A stretch of 37,182 nucleotides of DNA from Nitrospirales bacterium (GTDB taxonomy: Bacteria; Nitrospirota; Nitrospiria; Nitrospirales; UBA8639), in assembly GCA_022824735.1 (NCBI GenBank), contig JAJDZI010000062.1, positions 1-37,182 of the forward strand. The letters are read 5' to 3'. The notes under the pieces were generated by a model. That model was not told where the DNA came from. It ran no database searches and saw only the letters and a program-made list of their open reading frames with translations. The translations under genes were made by a program, and so were the position numbers. Every line of letters begins with the position of its first letter. Positions within the stretch are counted from its first letter, which is position 1. Below are positions 1 to 8,053 of this stretch, one piece after another.

Positions 1-628
1 GGTTCTGTTTGACGACGGCCCGCACAGCACGGGTCAGATGTTCACCCATGTCCTGGGGCCGCGTGCTTCGCTTCCGTTCGTCGAGCGGCCATTCGTAGCT
101 TTCGCGGCCGTTGATGACGCTCCATCGCGCTTCGGGTGGCAAGTAGAAGCGCAGCAACTTGTGATCGCTTTCGGCAACCTCCAGTGCGGTGGCGCGGTCG
201 CCGTATTCCTCGGCCAGGCGTCCGATCTCATCGTCGAACACGTCGGACAATCGTTTGAGAAACAGGAGCGGCAAGAGGTAATCTTTGAACTTGGCAGCGT
301 CCTTTTCGCCGCGGATGGAACAGGCCGCGTCCCACAACATCTGCTCCATGGGTTTGGTGGATGGGGAAACGGCGCGTCGGGCTGCTTTTGCCCTGCGTCG
401 GGTAACGCGCGATGCCGCTTCGGTCGGCTCTATGGCTGCCTCCGCCTCGTTGAGCTCCGCCTCGGCGGCAAGTACGGCGATCGCTTCCTGTGCTGCCTTT
501 TGTGGCTTGGTGGCGCCGCCTTCCCAGCGGTTTATTGTGGCGAAGGAGACACCGAGCCGTTCAGCGAGTTGCTGCTGGGTAAGATCGAGTTTGGCCCTGA
601 TGGCGCGAATTGTTGACTGAATATCCAT
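1..628 (-). CDS. hsdM: Type I restriction-modification methyltransferase (HsdM), N-terminal XRE HTH fusion, partial
   Basis: The frame is open from ATG 626-628 to the window edge, giving 209 codons of the N-terminus. Residues 5-50 form an XRE-type helix-turn-helix ([20 protein letters not shown] at 17-36). Residues 51-93 are an Ala/Glu/Arg-rich linker. From about residue 96 the sequence matches the HsdM N-terminal helical domain ([37 protein letters not shown]). HsdM subunits methylate adenine with SAM and partner HsdS; the catalytic NPPF region lies outside the window. The HTH fusion is unusual for HsdM and suggests that the subunit, or a processed form of it, binds DNA in a sequence-specific way, perhaps at the heptamer array just upstream (inference). 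The domain assignment is firm; the rest of the operon is not visible. Confidence 0.85.
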   Translation of the reverse strand, partial: MDIQSTIRAIRAKLDLTQQQLAERLGVSFATINRWEGGATKPQKAAQEAIAVLAAEAELNEAEAAIEPTEAASRVTRRRAKAARRAVSPSTKPMEQMLWDAACSIRGEKDAAKFKDYLLPLLFLKRLSDVFDDEIGRLAEEYGDRATALEVAESDHKLLRFYLPPEARWSVINGRESYEWPLDERKRSTRPQDMGEHLTRAVRAVVKQN

Positions 629-659
629 AACACCATTTATTGATATGTTTGAAATAAAA

Positions 660-841
660 TATAGCAAACATAGCAAAGTATAGCGCTTCACGCAACTTTT
701 TCATAAAGACATCCATGCAATCATAGCATGCTATGAAAAACATAGCGAAATGCTATGTAATGCTATGTTTTTATAGCATTTATAGCAAATTCATAGCATT
801 GGCATAGCACGACATAGCATAAACATAGCAAATTCATAGCA
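660..841. repeat. Array of 15 heptamers, helically phased, upstream of hsdM
   Basis: The heptamer CATAGCA (variants TATAGCA, CATAGCG, TATAGCG) starts at 660, 669, 679, 722, 741, 772, 781, 792, 803, 813, 824 and 835, and in inverted orientation (TGCTATG) at 729, 751 and 761. Start-to-start distances are mostly 9-11 bp, so most sites fall on one face of the helix. The copies at 722 and 729 join into the perfect palindrome CATAGCATGCTATG. One gap without a good copy runs from 686 to 721. The array ends 31 bp before the hsdM start, so it covers the likely promoter. It looks like a cooperative operator for a DNA-binding protein; the XRE domain of the adjacent HsdM is the obvious candidate (inference). 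Confidence 0.9.
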
Positions 842-860
842 GTTGTCTCAGCCTTGCCTT

Positions 861-929
861 CTTCCCCCCACCGGCTCGGCGGCGGGCTGACGCCCTTGGC
901 TTGCCGACTCCCCCTCAAGGGGGGAGTGA
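861..929 (-). repeat. Dispersed intergenic repeat, copy A
   Basis: This roughly 69-bp block, read on the minus strand, is nearly identical to 14720-14787. Both begin TCACTCCCCCCTTGAGGGGG and end CCGGTGGGGGGAAG. The first part is a palindrome (CTCCCC..GGGGAG). It is a REP-like dispersed element without coding capacity, lying between the heptamer array and the symporter small subunit. Confidence 0.8.
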
Positions 930-1005
930 TAATCAACTTCTTGATAAAGTTGTCATGATACGTCAGATTGAATGCCTGTTCTATGATTCGGCGAAAGAGG
1001 TAAAT

Positions 1006-1275
1006 GTGAGCACTCGTTCCAACGCGTATTGGAAGGCTAACCTGCGGCTGATTGGGTGGTGCCTTATGGTTTGGGGTGTGGTGTCTTATGGGTGCGGCAT
1101 CCTCTTTGTCGAACAACTCAACCGCATCTCTCTCGGCGGATACAAGCTGGGCTTCTGGTTCGCACAGCAGGGGGCCATGTACGCATTTGTCGCCTTGATC
1201 TTCTTCTACAATTGGCGAGTCACCAAGCTGGATCAACGCTACCGGGCCGAGCGCGACACACGGGACGGCGCATGA
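1006..1275 (+). CDS. Solute:sodium symporter small subunit (DUF4212 / TIGR03647 type)
   Basis: An 89-residue membrane protein with two hydrophobic segments (about residues 13-35 and 50-67). The pattern YWKANLRLIGWCLMVWG near the N-terminus is typical of the DUF4212 family, which accompanies TIGR03648 symporters. The start is taken at GTG 1006 because AAAGAGG lies 5 bp upstream; longer in-frame starts, such as ATG 958, lack a ribosome site and would include repeat sequence. Its stop overlaps the start of the large subunit by 4 bp (ATGA), indicating translational coupling. It probably stabilises or modulates the large subunit in the inner membrane. The substrate cannot be told from sequence. 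Confidence 0.85.
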   Translation: MSTRSNAYWKANLRLIGWCLMVWGVVSYGCGILFVEQLNRISLGGYKLGFWFAQQGAMYAFVALIFFYNWRVTKLDQRYRAERDTRDGA

Positions 1276-3077
1276 GTTTGCAGGTTTTGACGACGGTCGT
1301 CGTGGGATTCACGTTTGTGGTGTATGTCGGGATTGCTTTTTGGGCCCGCGCCAACAGCACCAGTGAATTTTACATCGCCGGCAGACACGTCCCGCCCGTG
1401 GCCAACGGTATGGCGACTGCGGCGGACTGGATGTCAGCGGCTTCCTTCATCAGTATGGCGGGCCTGATTGCCTTTCTCGGGTACGAAGGCAGCATGTACC
1501 TCATGGGCTGGACCGGCGGGTACGTGTTGCTGGCTATGCTGCTCGCGCCGTACTTGCGCAAATTCGGCAAATTCACCGTGCCGGAATTTATCGGCGAACG
1601 GTATGACTCCGACCTGGCCCGCTTCGTGGCCGCCCTGTGCCTCATCTTCATCTCCTTTACCTACGTGGCGGGACAAATGCGCGGAGTCGGCATCGTGTTT
1701 TCCCGCTTCCTCGAGGTGGAGATCGACGTCGGACTGGCCGTCGGGATGGGGATCGTGTTCATCTACGCCGTGCTCGGCGGGATGAAAGGCATTACCTACA
1801 CCCAGGTGGCGCAATACTGCGTGTTGATCTTCGCGTATACCGTCCCGGCCGTGTTCATTTCCATGCAATTGACCGGCAACCCGGTTCCGCAGTTGGCCTT
1901 GGGGTCCACCATGGCGGACGGGTCCGGGTATCTCCTGCTGAAACTGGATCAAGTCCTGGTGGACCTGGGGTTCAACGCCTATACACACCCCTTCAACGAT
2001 AGTTCCATGATCAACGTGCTGGCCATTACGTTTGCCCTGATGGCGGGGACCGCGGGCCTGCCCCACGTGATCGTGCGGTTTTTCACCGTGCCCCACGTGG
2101 CGGATGCACGACGGTCCGCGGCTTGGGCTTTGGTTTTTATCGCGCTGCTCTATACCGTGGCTCCGGCCGTCGGCGGGCTGGCGCGGTTGAATCTCATTAC
2201 GACCGTCAATGGCCCCGATGGCACGGGCACCGCCTATGAAACCATGCCGGGCTGGTTTCGCACGTGGGAACACTCGGGCCTGATCGCCTGGCACGATCAC
2301 AATCATGATGGTCACGTCCAACACGCGGCCGGCCGAGCCTTCGCCGGTGGCAAACCCGTCTTCGACGGCGATGCCCGTGGTGAATCCGGCCAGCGCCTGG
2401 TCACGAATCCCGGTCCCGGCAACGTAGCCGAGGGCGCGCCTTTCGCCAATGAAATCTACGTGGACCGGGACATCATGGTGTTAGCCAATCCGGAAATTGC
2501 CGGCCTGCCCGATTGGGTGATTGCCCTGATTGCCGCAGGCGGTATTGCCGCGGCGCTGTCCACCGCTGCGGGACTGTTGCTGGTCATTTCCGTGGCCGTG
2601 TCCCACGACATGTTAAAAAGCACCTTTGCGAAAAACCTGTCGGAGAAACAGGAATTGACCGCCGGTCGCATCGCCGCGGCCATATCCATTGGGATCGCAG
2701 GCTATCTCGGGGCTAATCCCCCGGCGTTCGTGGCTCAGGTGGTGGCGTTCGCCTTCGGGCTGGCGGCCTCGTCCCTGTTCCCGGTCATCCTGCTGGGTAT
2801 CTTCAGTACGCGCATGAACAAATGGGGGGCCATTGCCGGCATGTTGACGGGACTCATCTTTACCATGGGCTATATTCTATATTTCAAAGGCGTGTTTATC
2901 GCTCCCATGGCGGAGAACGTCCCGGCCAACTGGTTTCTCGGCATTTCGCCGGAAGGCATCGGCACGGCCGGCATGCTCCTGAACCTGTGCGTCTCGCTGA
3001 CGGTCTCGCAATGCACCACGCCGCCGCCTGCCAAGATCAGGGAACTGGTCGAACGCATCCGCCTGCCGGAGACGTGA
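1272..3077 (+). CDS. Sodium:solute symporter large subunit (SSS family, VC_2705/ActP-like)
   Basis: The 601-residue protein starts at ATG 1272, which overlaps the small-subunit stop; the frame stays open upstream but that part is a shadow. It has the LeuT-fold SSS pattern: N-terminal TM1, SEFYIAGRHVPPVANGMATAADWMSAASFISMAG, then GYVLLAMLLAPYLRKFGKFTVPEFIGERY and the central LPHVIVRFFTVP signature. A hydrophilic insertion at about residues 310-400, rich in His, Gly and Asp, lies between membrane segments; such an insert is seen in the VC_2705 subfamily. The family imports organic acids such as acetate with Na+. With DUF4212 as partner, a small carboxylate substrate is plausible but unproven. 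Confidence 0.9.
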   Translation: MSLQVLTTVVVGFTFVVYVGIAFWARANSTSEFYIAGRHVPPVANGMATAADWMSAASFISMAGLIAFLGYEGSMYLMGWTGGYVLLAMLLAPYLRKFGKFTVPEFIGERYDSDLARFVAALCLIFISFTYVAGQMRGVGIVFSRFLEVEIDVGLAVGMGIVFIYAVLGGMKGITYTQVAQYCVLIFAYTVPAVFISMQLTGNPVPQLALGSTMADGSGYLLLKLDQVLVDLGFNAYTHPFNDSSMINVLAITFALMAGTAGLPHVIVRFFTVPHVADARRSAAWALVFIALLYTVAPAVGGLARLNLITTVNGPDGTGTAYETMPGWFRTWEHSGLIAWHDHNHDGHVQHAAGRAFAGGKPVFDGDARGESGQRLVTNPGPGNVAEGAPFANEIYVDRDIMVLANPEIAGLPDWVIALIAAGGIAAALSTAAGLLLVISVAVSHDMLKSTFAKNLSEKQELTAGRIAAAISIGIAGYLGANPPAFVAQVVAFAFGLAASSLFPVILLGIFSTRMNKWGAIAGMLTGLIFTMGYILYFKGVFIAPMAENVPANWFLGISPEGIGTAGMLLNLCVSLTVSQCTTPPPAKIRELVERIRLPET

Positions 3078-3098
3078 GTGCCGATTCCGGCAGATCAA

Positions 3099-3404
3099 TT
3101 ATGAAGACATTTTTTTGGCTCTTGGCACCCAATATCCGGGCTTCCGCTTGAGGTGCATGACTGCGGTAACATAGATAGTGTCATCTTGTACAGCATAAAT
3201 CAGGCCATAAGGGAACCCATGAATGAGGTAGCGTCGAAATTTGCCTTTGATTTTTCGCCATCGTAGCGGATGCCGGACGATTTCCCCAGTTGCCGCTTCC
3301 ACGCTCGCCAAAAACGCTTTCCCCAAGTCCGGCTGGCTATCTTCATAGAAGACGGCAGCGTTTCGTACTTCCAGAAAAGCCTCCGGATCAACAATTAATT
3401 TCAC
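3099..3404 (-). CDS. ParE/RelE-family toxin
   Basis: A small basic protein of about 101 residues with the RelE/ParE fold pattern: an N-terminal strand (KLIVDPEAFLEVRNAAVFYE), a helix pair, then strands with FRRYLIHGFPYGLIYAVQDDTIYVTAVMHLKRKPGYW. The HxxRxPxYW-like end is typical of ParE-type plasmid-stabilisation toxins, which act on gyrase or cleave mRNA. The start is taken as GTG 3402-3404, which overlaps the antitoxin stop as GTGA; a TTG one codon upstream is possible. It is cotranscribed downstream of its antitoxin. Confidence 0.85.
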   Translation of the reverse strand: MKLIVDPEAFLEVRNAAVFYEDSQPDLGKAFLASVEAATGEIVRHPLRWRKIKGKFRRYLIHGFPYGLIYAVQDDTIYVTAVMHLKRKPGYWVPRAKKMSS

Positions 3405-3634
3405 CAACCAAGTTCCTTGCGAATCCGTTTAAACGCTCGCTCTCGTGGAACTCCGATTCGACTCCCTCTGCGCCATGCTGAAAACCGGCGTTCCGCTTCC
3501 TTCACCCAGGCTTCATCGACCGCAGTCAGCGGTTCATGTTTCAGGCTCCGTATCAACCGTTCAGCGAGAACCTCCCGATCCTTCGCGGACAGGTGAACCG
3601 CATCACGCTCGATTTCCTGTAATGTTCGGCTCAT
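3401..3634 (-). CDS. Addiction-module antitoxin (TIGR02574 type)
   Basis: A 77-residue protein with the addiction-module pattern: N-terminal helix (LQEIERDAVHLSAKDREVLAERLIRSL), then PLTAVDEAWVKEAERRF and a basic C-terminus. This family pairs with ParE/RelE toxins and neutralises them by wrapping the C-terminal helix over the toxin. It is the first gene of the pair and its stop overlaps the toxin start by 4 bp. Autoregulation is usual for such modules but no operator was identified. Confidence 0.85.
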   Translation of the reverse strand: MSRTLQEIERDAVHLSAKDREVLAERLIRSLKHEPLTAVDEAWVKEAERRFSAWRRGSRIGVPRERAFKRIRKELGW

Positions 3635-3800
3635 CGTCGTTCCTCCATGAGGTTATGCAATTATCCCATTTACGTACTTATGTGGTTTTCGCAGTCTCTC
3701 TGAAAAGAGGAGAGCAAGCATGACATTCTATCAATTTCAGAAGCGATTCCCAAACGATGACACCTGCCTGCACCAAATCACGGTCTCTCGCTACTCCTTC

Positions 3801-3920
3801 TGTCATCCTCGACATCCTTAATCGAGGATCCAGCGTCTTTTCTTTTTCCTCCGTTCGCAACAACCACCCTGGATCCCCGATCGGGGTCGGGGATGACAGA
3901 GAAGGAGGGTCGGGGATGAC
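3801..3920. repeat. Inverted pair of GTCATCC..GGATCCAG dispersed repeats
   Basis: TGTCATCCTCGA..ATCGAGGATCCAG at 3801-3833 faces CTGGATCCCCGA..GGGGATGACA at 3869-3898, followed by a partial third unit (GGGTCGGGGATGAC) at 3907-3920. Each unit is itself palindromic, and the pair could form a long hairpin. It lies just past the stop of the 3930-5960 gene and may end its transcription. The rest of 3635-3929 shows no gene. Confidence 0.8.
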
Positions 3921-3929
3921 GGCAAGAGA

Positions 3930-5960
3930 TCAGAAATCGATTCGCAGGCTTGTTTGGGCTCCGTAGCTCACGGCGTCGCTGGTGTCATCGCCGAGAGGCG
4001 AGCCGGCCCTGCCCTGCAGGATGATCGAAACCCCATCCATGATCTTTTTTGCGGCGCCCAACCTGGCATGTCCCCAGGTATCGCTGAACCCTGAACGAAA
4101 CTCGAACCCATAGGCGTTGATCGAACTGTCGTCCTGGAAGTCATGCGCAACACTCAGGTCAACGTAGAGCCTGAGATTCTGCGCCGGAAGTATCATGGCA
4201 GCCCCCAAACCCGCCGATGCTTCGAGACTGTCGCTGTCTCCCTTGGCGACTGCCACGCCGTCACCGTCGGTGAAATTGTCGAAGTCCACCCCTGTATAGA
4301 CCACTTGCAAGCGAGGCGTGATTCTGAAGTCGCCGGCTTCGAATGCCAAGCCGGACTCGAACTCCCGGCCAACCTCGAATGAGACTCCCCATGAACGAGC
4401 GTCGATAGATTCCGAAATCCTCCGCGAGGCGAAGTCAACGTCGACGTTCCAGAAGCTGAACCGGCTCTGCGCCTCCCAATAGAAGCCGTTCGGATCAAAC
4501 CGGGCCAAGGTCAACGCACCGCCGTACCCGGCGGCTTCGAGGTCCGACGCCGCATAAGAACGGCCTTTCCGGGCCTGCGCCGTCGTGTGCATCGCATGGA
4601 TCGAGATTCCTCCAACCACCGGGCCGGCCGCCGGTATCGGGAAGTCATAGCCGATCTCGACCTGGCCGCGATTCTGTCGCCACTTGCCGCCGCCGAAGGA
4701 GTCGGTTGCCACGTCAACGTTCTCGATCCGGCGGTGACCGCCCTTGGCCCGCGCCCAGATGCCCACGGCGGCGGCACTCGGCTGCGTTCGGACCGCGCCG
4801 TATTCACCAAAGCGGCGTCCCAGACGCTCCAGTGTTGCGGGAAATTCCTCGCGCATCAGTTCCGACAACATCGAATACGCGTAGATCTGGCCGAAGACTT
4901 CAGTGGCATTCCACAGCCTGGCACGCTGCATGAACGCAAGGGGGTCGGCATGCCACTCCGCGTAGCCGACACGGCGTTGATCCGTCAGCCAGTTCAATTT
5001 GTCGTCTACACAGGCAGCCAACGCCTCGTCGTCCTTGTCAAAAGCAAAGCCGCCAAGTTCGATCTCGGGATCGAGAGCCGTCACGACAAACGCGCCATCG
5101 GAATCCACACTGGCCTCGCGGTTTCCGATCTCACCCCTTGCCAGGGCATCGACGCCCCCGTTGCGGAGCGCCTCGAATTGCTCGTTCTCGCTTCCGAAAT
5201 ATCTGACCTCGGCTACCGTGCCTTGAGGGCCTTGAAGGCGCGATCGACCATCGAGGTTGGGTGTGGCACCGGCAGCGGTGATGCGGTAGTCGGCACTGCC
5301 GTCGGCAATGACCTGCGTGCCATCAGCCTTGTAAACGATCGTCCCCTGAGCCAAGTCCCCATCGGCGTTGACCATGCCCGTCAACTCGAGCAGCCGGTGT
5401 TCGCCGGTTGTGTCGCCAAGCACGCCGACACGCGCGTCAGCGAGATCGTCATGGCTTGCAAGACGCTCGGCATCCCCTGCGCGCACCAGTAAGGATTGGC
5501 GAAACGTGACGTGTCCCGAGGTAAAGACAACCGCGGTTTCGTTGGCGTCATTACGGGTACGCGAATCAAGAATCGTGATACCGCCTCCCACCATGTCAAA
5601 GTCCGGACCCGCCGGTGCCAGCCAGATGCCGGGCCAGACGCCGATGCCTCTGCGCTGGAAGGACAATCCCGTGTCCTCCATGGCTTCAAGGGCCGTCAAC
5701 AGGTCCGCTTCGTATCCCTGGTGGCGATCAAATCCGGCTGTTCCCGGGGTGGGATTTTCACTGGAACTGACGGGCTTGAAATCCGAGAAGAACCCAAATT
5801 TGAGAACACGCTCATCCGTACAGGCCTGCCGAAGCCGATCCACTTCCGACGCCACGGCATTCGCGGAACAGACCAGCAGACCGGCGATGGTGCCGAGCGC
5901 AAGGAACAGAAACTCCCGGTGAAGAGCATGGCGTGGATTGCGTTCGATGGGTAAAAGCAC
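3930..5960 (-). CDS. Secreted solute-binding domain fused to autotransporter-type beta-barrel
   Basis: A 676-residue protein with two modules. A hydrophobic segment (FLFLALGTIAGLLVCSANA, about residues 18-36) is a signal peptide. Residues about 50-345 resemble a family 3 extracellular solute-binding protein: VLKFGFFSDFKP, FDRHQGYEADLLTALEAM, FDMVGGGITI, DDLADARVGVLGDTTG and FEALRNGGVDAL. Residues about 395-676 look like an autotransporter beta-domain: GIWARAKGGHRR, alternating amphipathic strands, and a terminal Phe in SLRIDF, the outer-membrane barrel signature. The start is GTG 5958-5960, with GAAGGG overlapping the egtB stop; the gap to egtB is 9 bp, so the two are one operon. The architecture suggests ligand capture at the cell surface or in the periplasm. 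A role with ergothioneine or its precursors is inferred only from the neighbours. Confidence 0.8.
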   Translation of the reverse strand: MLLPIERNPRHALHREFLFLALGTIAGLLVCSANAVASEVDRLRQACTDERVLKFGFFSDFKPVSSSENPTPGTAGFDRHQGYEADLLTALEAMEDTGLSFQRRGIGVWPGIWLAPAGPDFDMVGGGITILDSRTRNDANETAVVFTSGHVTFRQSLLVRAGDAERLASHDDLADARVGVLGDTTGEHRLLELTGMVNADGDLAQGTIVYKADGTQVIADGSADYRITAAGATPNLDGRSRLQGPQGTVAEVRYFGSENEQFEALRNGGVDALARGEIGNREASVDSDGAFVVTALDPEIELGGFAFDKDDEALAACVDDKLNWLTDQRRVGYAEWHADPLAFMQRARLWNATEVFGQIYAYSMLSELMREEFPATLERLGRRFGEYGAVRTQPSAAAVGIWARAKGGHRRIENVDVATDSFGGGKWRQNRGQVEIGYDFPIPAAGPVVGGISIHAMHTTAQARKGRSYAASDLEAAGYGGALTLARFDPNGFYWEAQSRFSFWNVDVDFASRRISESIDARSWGVSFEVGREFESGLAFEAGDFRITPRLQVVYTGVDFDNFTDGDGVAVAKGDSDSLEASAGLGAAMILPAQNLRLYVDLSVAHDFQDDSSINAYGFEFRSGFSDTWGHARLGAAKKIMDGVSIILQGRAGSPLGDDTSDAVSYGAQTSLRIDF

Positions 5961-5969
5961 AGAAGCCCT

Positions 5970-7178
5970 TCAGAAGTGTTGGACGCACCGGAAGCCGGCA
6001 TGGGCGTAAGGATAGTCCTGACGAAACCAGTTCCGGAATGATCGACGCAACAGGCAGGAGGCCGTAGTGGGGGCGCCTCCCTTGACGATGAAATGATCGT
6101 CGTCGAAGAAGCGGGAGGAGTAGCCGGGATAGGTGGGATAGGGCTCGAAGCCTTCGAATGGATGAAACCGCGTCGCGGTCCATTCCCAGCCATTGCCGAC
6201 CAACTGAGAAACCCCGAATGCGCTGTCACCGTGCGGATTGGCCGTGACCGGGATCGGATCCCAAAATCGAAAGTCAAAATTTCCGTGTACGCCGTTGGTG
6301 ATTCGTTCCGCCCAAGGATAGACACGCTCTTCGCCGCCGGGTGTCCCGTACGCCGCCCGATGAAATTGCGCTTCGGTCGGTAGTGAGAGACCGGCCCATT
6401 GCGCATAGGCTCGCGCGTGGCCCAGGGAGACGTAGACGGGCCAATGCGGGGGAAGCGGAATTTCCTGAAACAGCGTCAACAGGAACCAGCGGTCTCCGCG
6501 TTTGACCCAAAACGGGGGGACGGGACCGCCCTGTTCCACGAACGTTTCATATTGTTGATTGGTGACCTTGTATTTGCTGATCGCAAAGGCCGGCACGTTT
6601 TCTCGACGTTCACCGAATTCATTATCCCAGCCGAACCCGTCACGACGACCGAGCGTCGCTACGCCTTGAGGAACGTCGATCATGACGTGATTCGGCGGCG
6701 GACTTTCAGGCGGTGGAGACAAAGACGGCGATTTTTTTCTCTCACACGCAACGTGGTGCAGCAGGTAGGCCGTGGTCTCGGCGTGCATCCACCGATGCTC
6801 GATCGCCATGCGCAGGACCGTTTCCGGAGCGTCTGCCAACGCCGCATCAACCGACTCCCTGGCTTTGACGTTGTAGCACCGGATTTCTTCGAGCGAAGGC
6901 CAGTCCGAGGGCGCGTCTTGCTGTTGCGAGCCGACTTCGGGATCAATGCCCGCCTCGAATAAAGAATCAAACGTGTCGTGAAAGGAAGGCCGGCCCAACG
7001 TCCAGCGACAAATCTGGTTCCAATCAAACGCCTCCAAATGGCCGACGTAAAACACGATGCGATGACGTTCCGGGATGGGACGCTCATAGAGCGTTTCCGG
7101 TTGAAACAGGGAAAAGATGTGATCGGTACAGGCCCGCGCCGCGGATAATTCCTTCCGTATTTCGACGAAACTCGGCAT
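5970..7178 (-). CDS. egtB: EgtB-like sulfoxide synthase (iron-dependent C-S bond formation)
   Basis: From ATG 7176-7178 the protein has 402 residues. The N-terminal DinB-like domain carries the iron ligands: His in YVGHLEAFDWNQ (about residue 47) and HRWMHAE (HX3HXE, residues 128-134), matching the His triad known from mycobacterial EgtB. The C-terminal half is an FGE-sulfatase (formylglycine-generating-like) domain with VGNGWEWTATRF and a GFRC near the C-terminus. EgtB joins trimethylhistidine (hercynine) to a thiol donor with O2. No egtA or egtC is in the window, so cysteine rather than gamma-glutamylcysteine may be the donor (inference). An upstream in-frame start at 7208 exists but overlaps the divergent promoter region. 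OvoA is an alternative family, but it normally carries a fused methyltransferase, absent here. Confidence 0.85.
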   Translation of the reverse strand: MPSFVEIRKELSAARACTDHIFSLFQPETLYERPIPERHRIVFYVGHLEAFDWNQICRWTLGRPSFHDTFDSLFEAGIDPEVGSQQQDAPSDWPSLEEIRCYNVKARESVDAALADAPETVLRMAIEHRWMHAETTAYLLHHVACERKKSPSLSPPPESPPPNHVMIDVPQGVATLGRRDGFGWDNEFGERRENVPAFAISKYKVTNQQYETFVEQGGPVPPFWVKRGDRWFLLTLFQEIPLPPHWPVYVSLGHARAYAQWAGLSLPTEAQFHRAAYGTPGGEERVYPWAERITNGVHGNFDFRFWDPIPVTANPHGDSAFGVSQLVGNGWEWTATRFHPFEGFEPYPTYPGYSSRFFDDDHFIVKGGAPTTASCLLRRSFRNWFRQDYPYAHAGFRCVQHF

Positions 7179-7300
7179 AATCCTTGGGAGATAAGACATT
7201 GAACCCATGCGATACGACGCTGACTTCGTTGCGGCAGAGTCGATCAGCTCTCTTGCTTTGTAATATATCCGTCACCGGTCTTGTCAAGAAGAAATACCTG

Positions 7301-8053
7301 ATGAAGCCACCCGTCCTGAGCACCCGAGACGTGAGCAAGGAATTCGGCCCCGGTGTTCGAGTCCTCGACCACGTCGATCTCGAAGTGGTTGAAGGCGAAA
7401 CCCTGGTCCTGATCGGGGAAAGCGGGTCCGGCAAAACAACCTTGCTCCGAATGTTCAACGGGTTGACTCATCCCAGTTCGGGTGAGGTTCGCATCCATCA
7501 CGAACCTGTGCGAGTCAAAGACCCCATCAATCTTCGTCGCCGCGTCGGGTACGTGCAGCAGGACGCCGGATTGCTGCCGCATTGGACCGTTGAAGAAAAC
7601 GTTGGTCTCGTGCCGCTGTTACTTGGATGGAAGCCCGAACAAAGAACAAACCGGGTTCGTGAGCTTCTGGACCTCGTTCATCTTGACCCGCAACAATTTC
7701 GAGCACGGTATCCCATTGAGCTGTCCGGTGGGCAACGACAACGCGTCGCGTTTGCGCGAGCCCTCGCCGCCGACCCCGGGATCGTCCTGCTCGACGAACC
7801 ATTCGGCGCGCTCGACGCCATCACCCGTTACGAACTCCAACGCCAATTCCTGAGTCTCAAACAGCGTCTCAACAAAACCATGGTCATGGTCACCCACGAT
7901 ATTGATGAAGCCTTGCAACTCGGCGACCGCATCGCGGTGTTGAAAGAGGGACGCCTCCTGCAGACCGGAACTCCTGCCGACCTGCTCAACGCTCCGGCAC
8001 ACGACTACGTCGTGCAATTGCTTCGCCACCGATCCCGCGGAGAGCATGCATGA
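7301..8053 (+). CDS. ABC transporter ATPase, OpuCA/ProV-like (EgtV candidate)
   Basis: A 250-residue cytoplasmic ATPase with Walker A GESGSGKTT, signature LSGGQRQRVAFARAL, Walker B IVLLDEPFGAL and the switch His in MVTHDIDEA. It belongs to the quaternary-amine/osmoprotectant (OpuC, ProV) group, but it lacks the C-terminal CBS domains common in OpuCA. ATG 7301 is chosen over the TTG-type upstream frame because homology starts there (LSTRDVSKEFG). Its stop overlaps the permease start as ATGA. Between egt genes it is a candidate EgtV, the ATPase of the ergothioneine importer EgtUV. Confidence 0.85.
   Translation: MKPPVLSTRDVSKEFGPGVRVLDHVDLEVVEGETLVLIGESGSGKTTLLRMFNGLTHPSSGEVRIHHEPVRVKDPINLRRRVGYVQQDAGLLPHWTVEENVGLVPLLLGWKPEQRTNRVRELLDLVHLDPQQFRARYPIELSGGQRQRVAFARALAADPGIVLLDEPFGALDAITRYELQRQFLSLKQRLNKTMVMVTHDIDEALQLGDRIAVLKEGRLLQTGTPADLLNAPAHDYVVQLLRHRSRGEHA

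Noticed and set aside
38-616. Plus-strand 192-codon frame at the left edge
   Set aside because: The opposite strand reads through as HTH-HsdM with strong family motifs.
660-841. CRISPR array or plasmid iterons
   Set aside because: Repeat units are 7 bp with 2-5 bp between them, far too short for CRISPR, and there is no replication gene beside them.
1434-2324. Minus-strand 296-codon frame
   Set aside because: It is antisense to the sodium:solute symporter, with His/Gln/Gly-rich shadow composition.
4587-5492. Plus-strand 301-codon frame
   Set aside because: It is antisense to the solute-binding/beta-barrel gene and shows no domain; the minus-strand frame has clear signal peptide, binding and barrel patterns.
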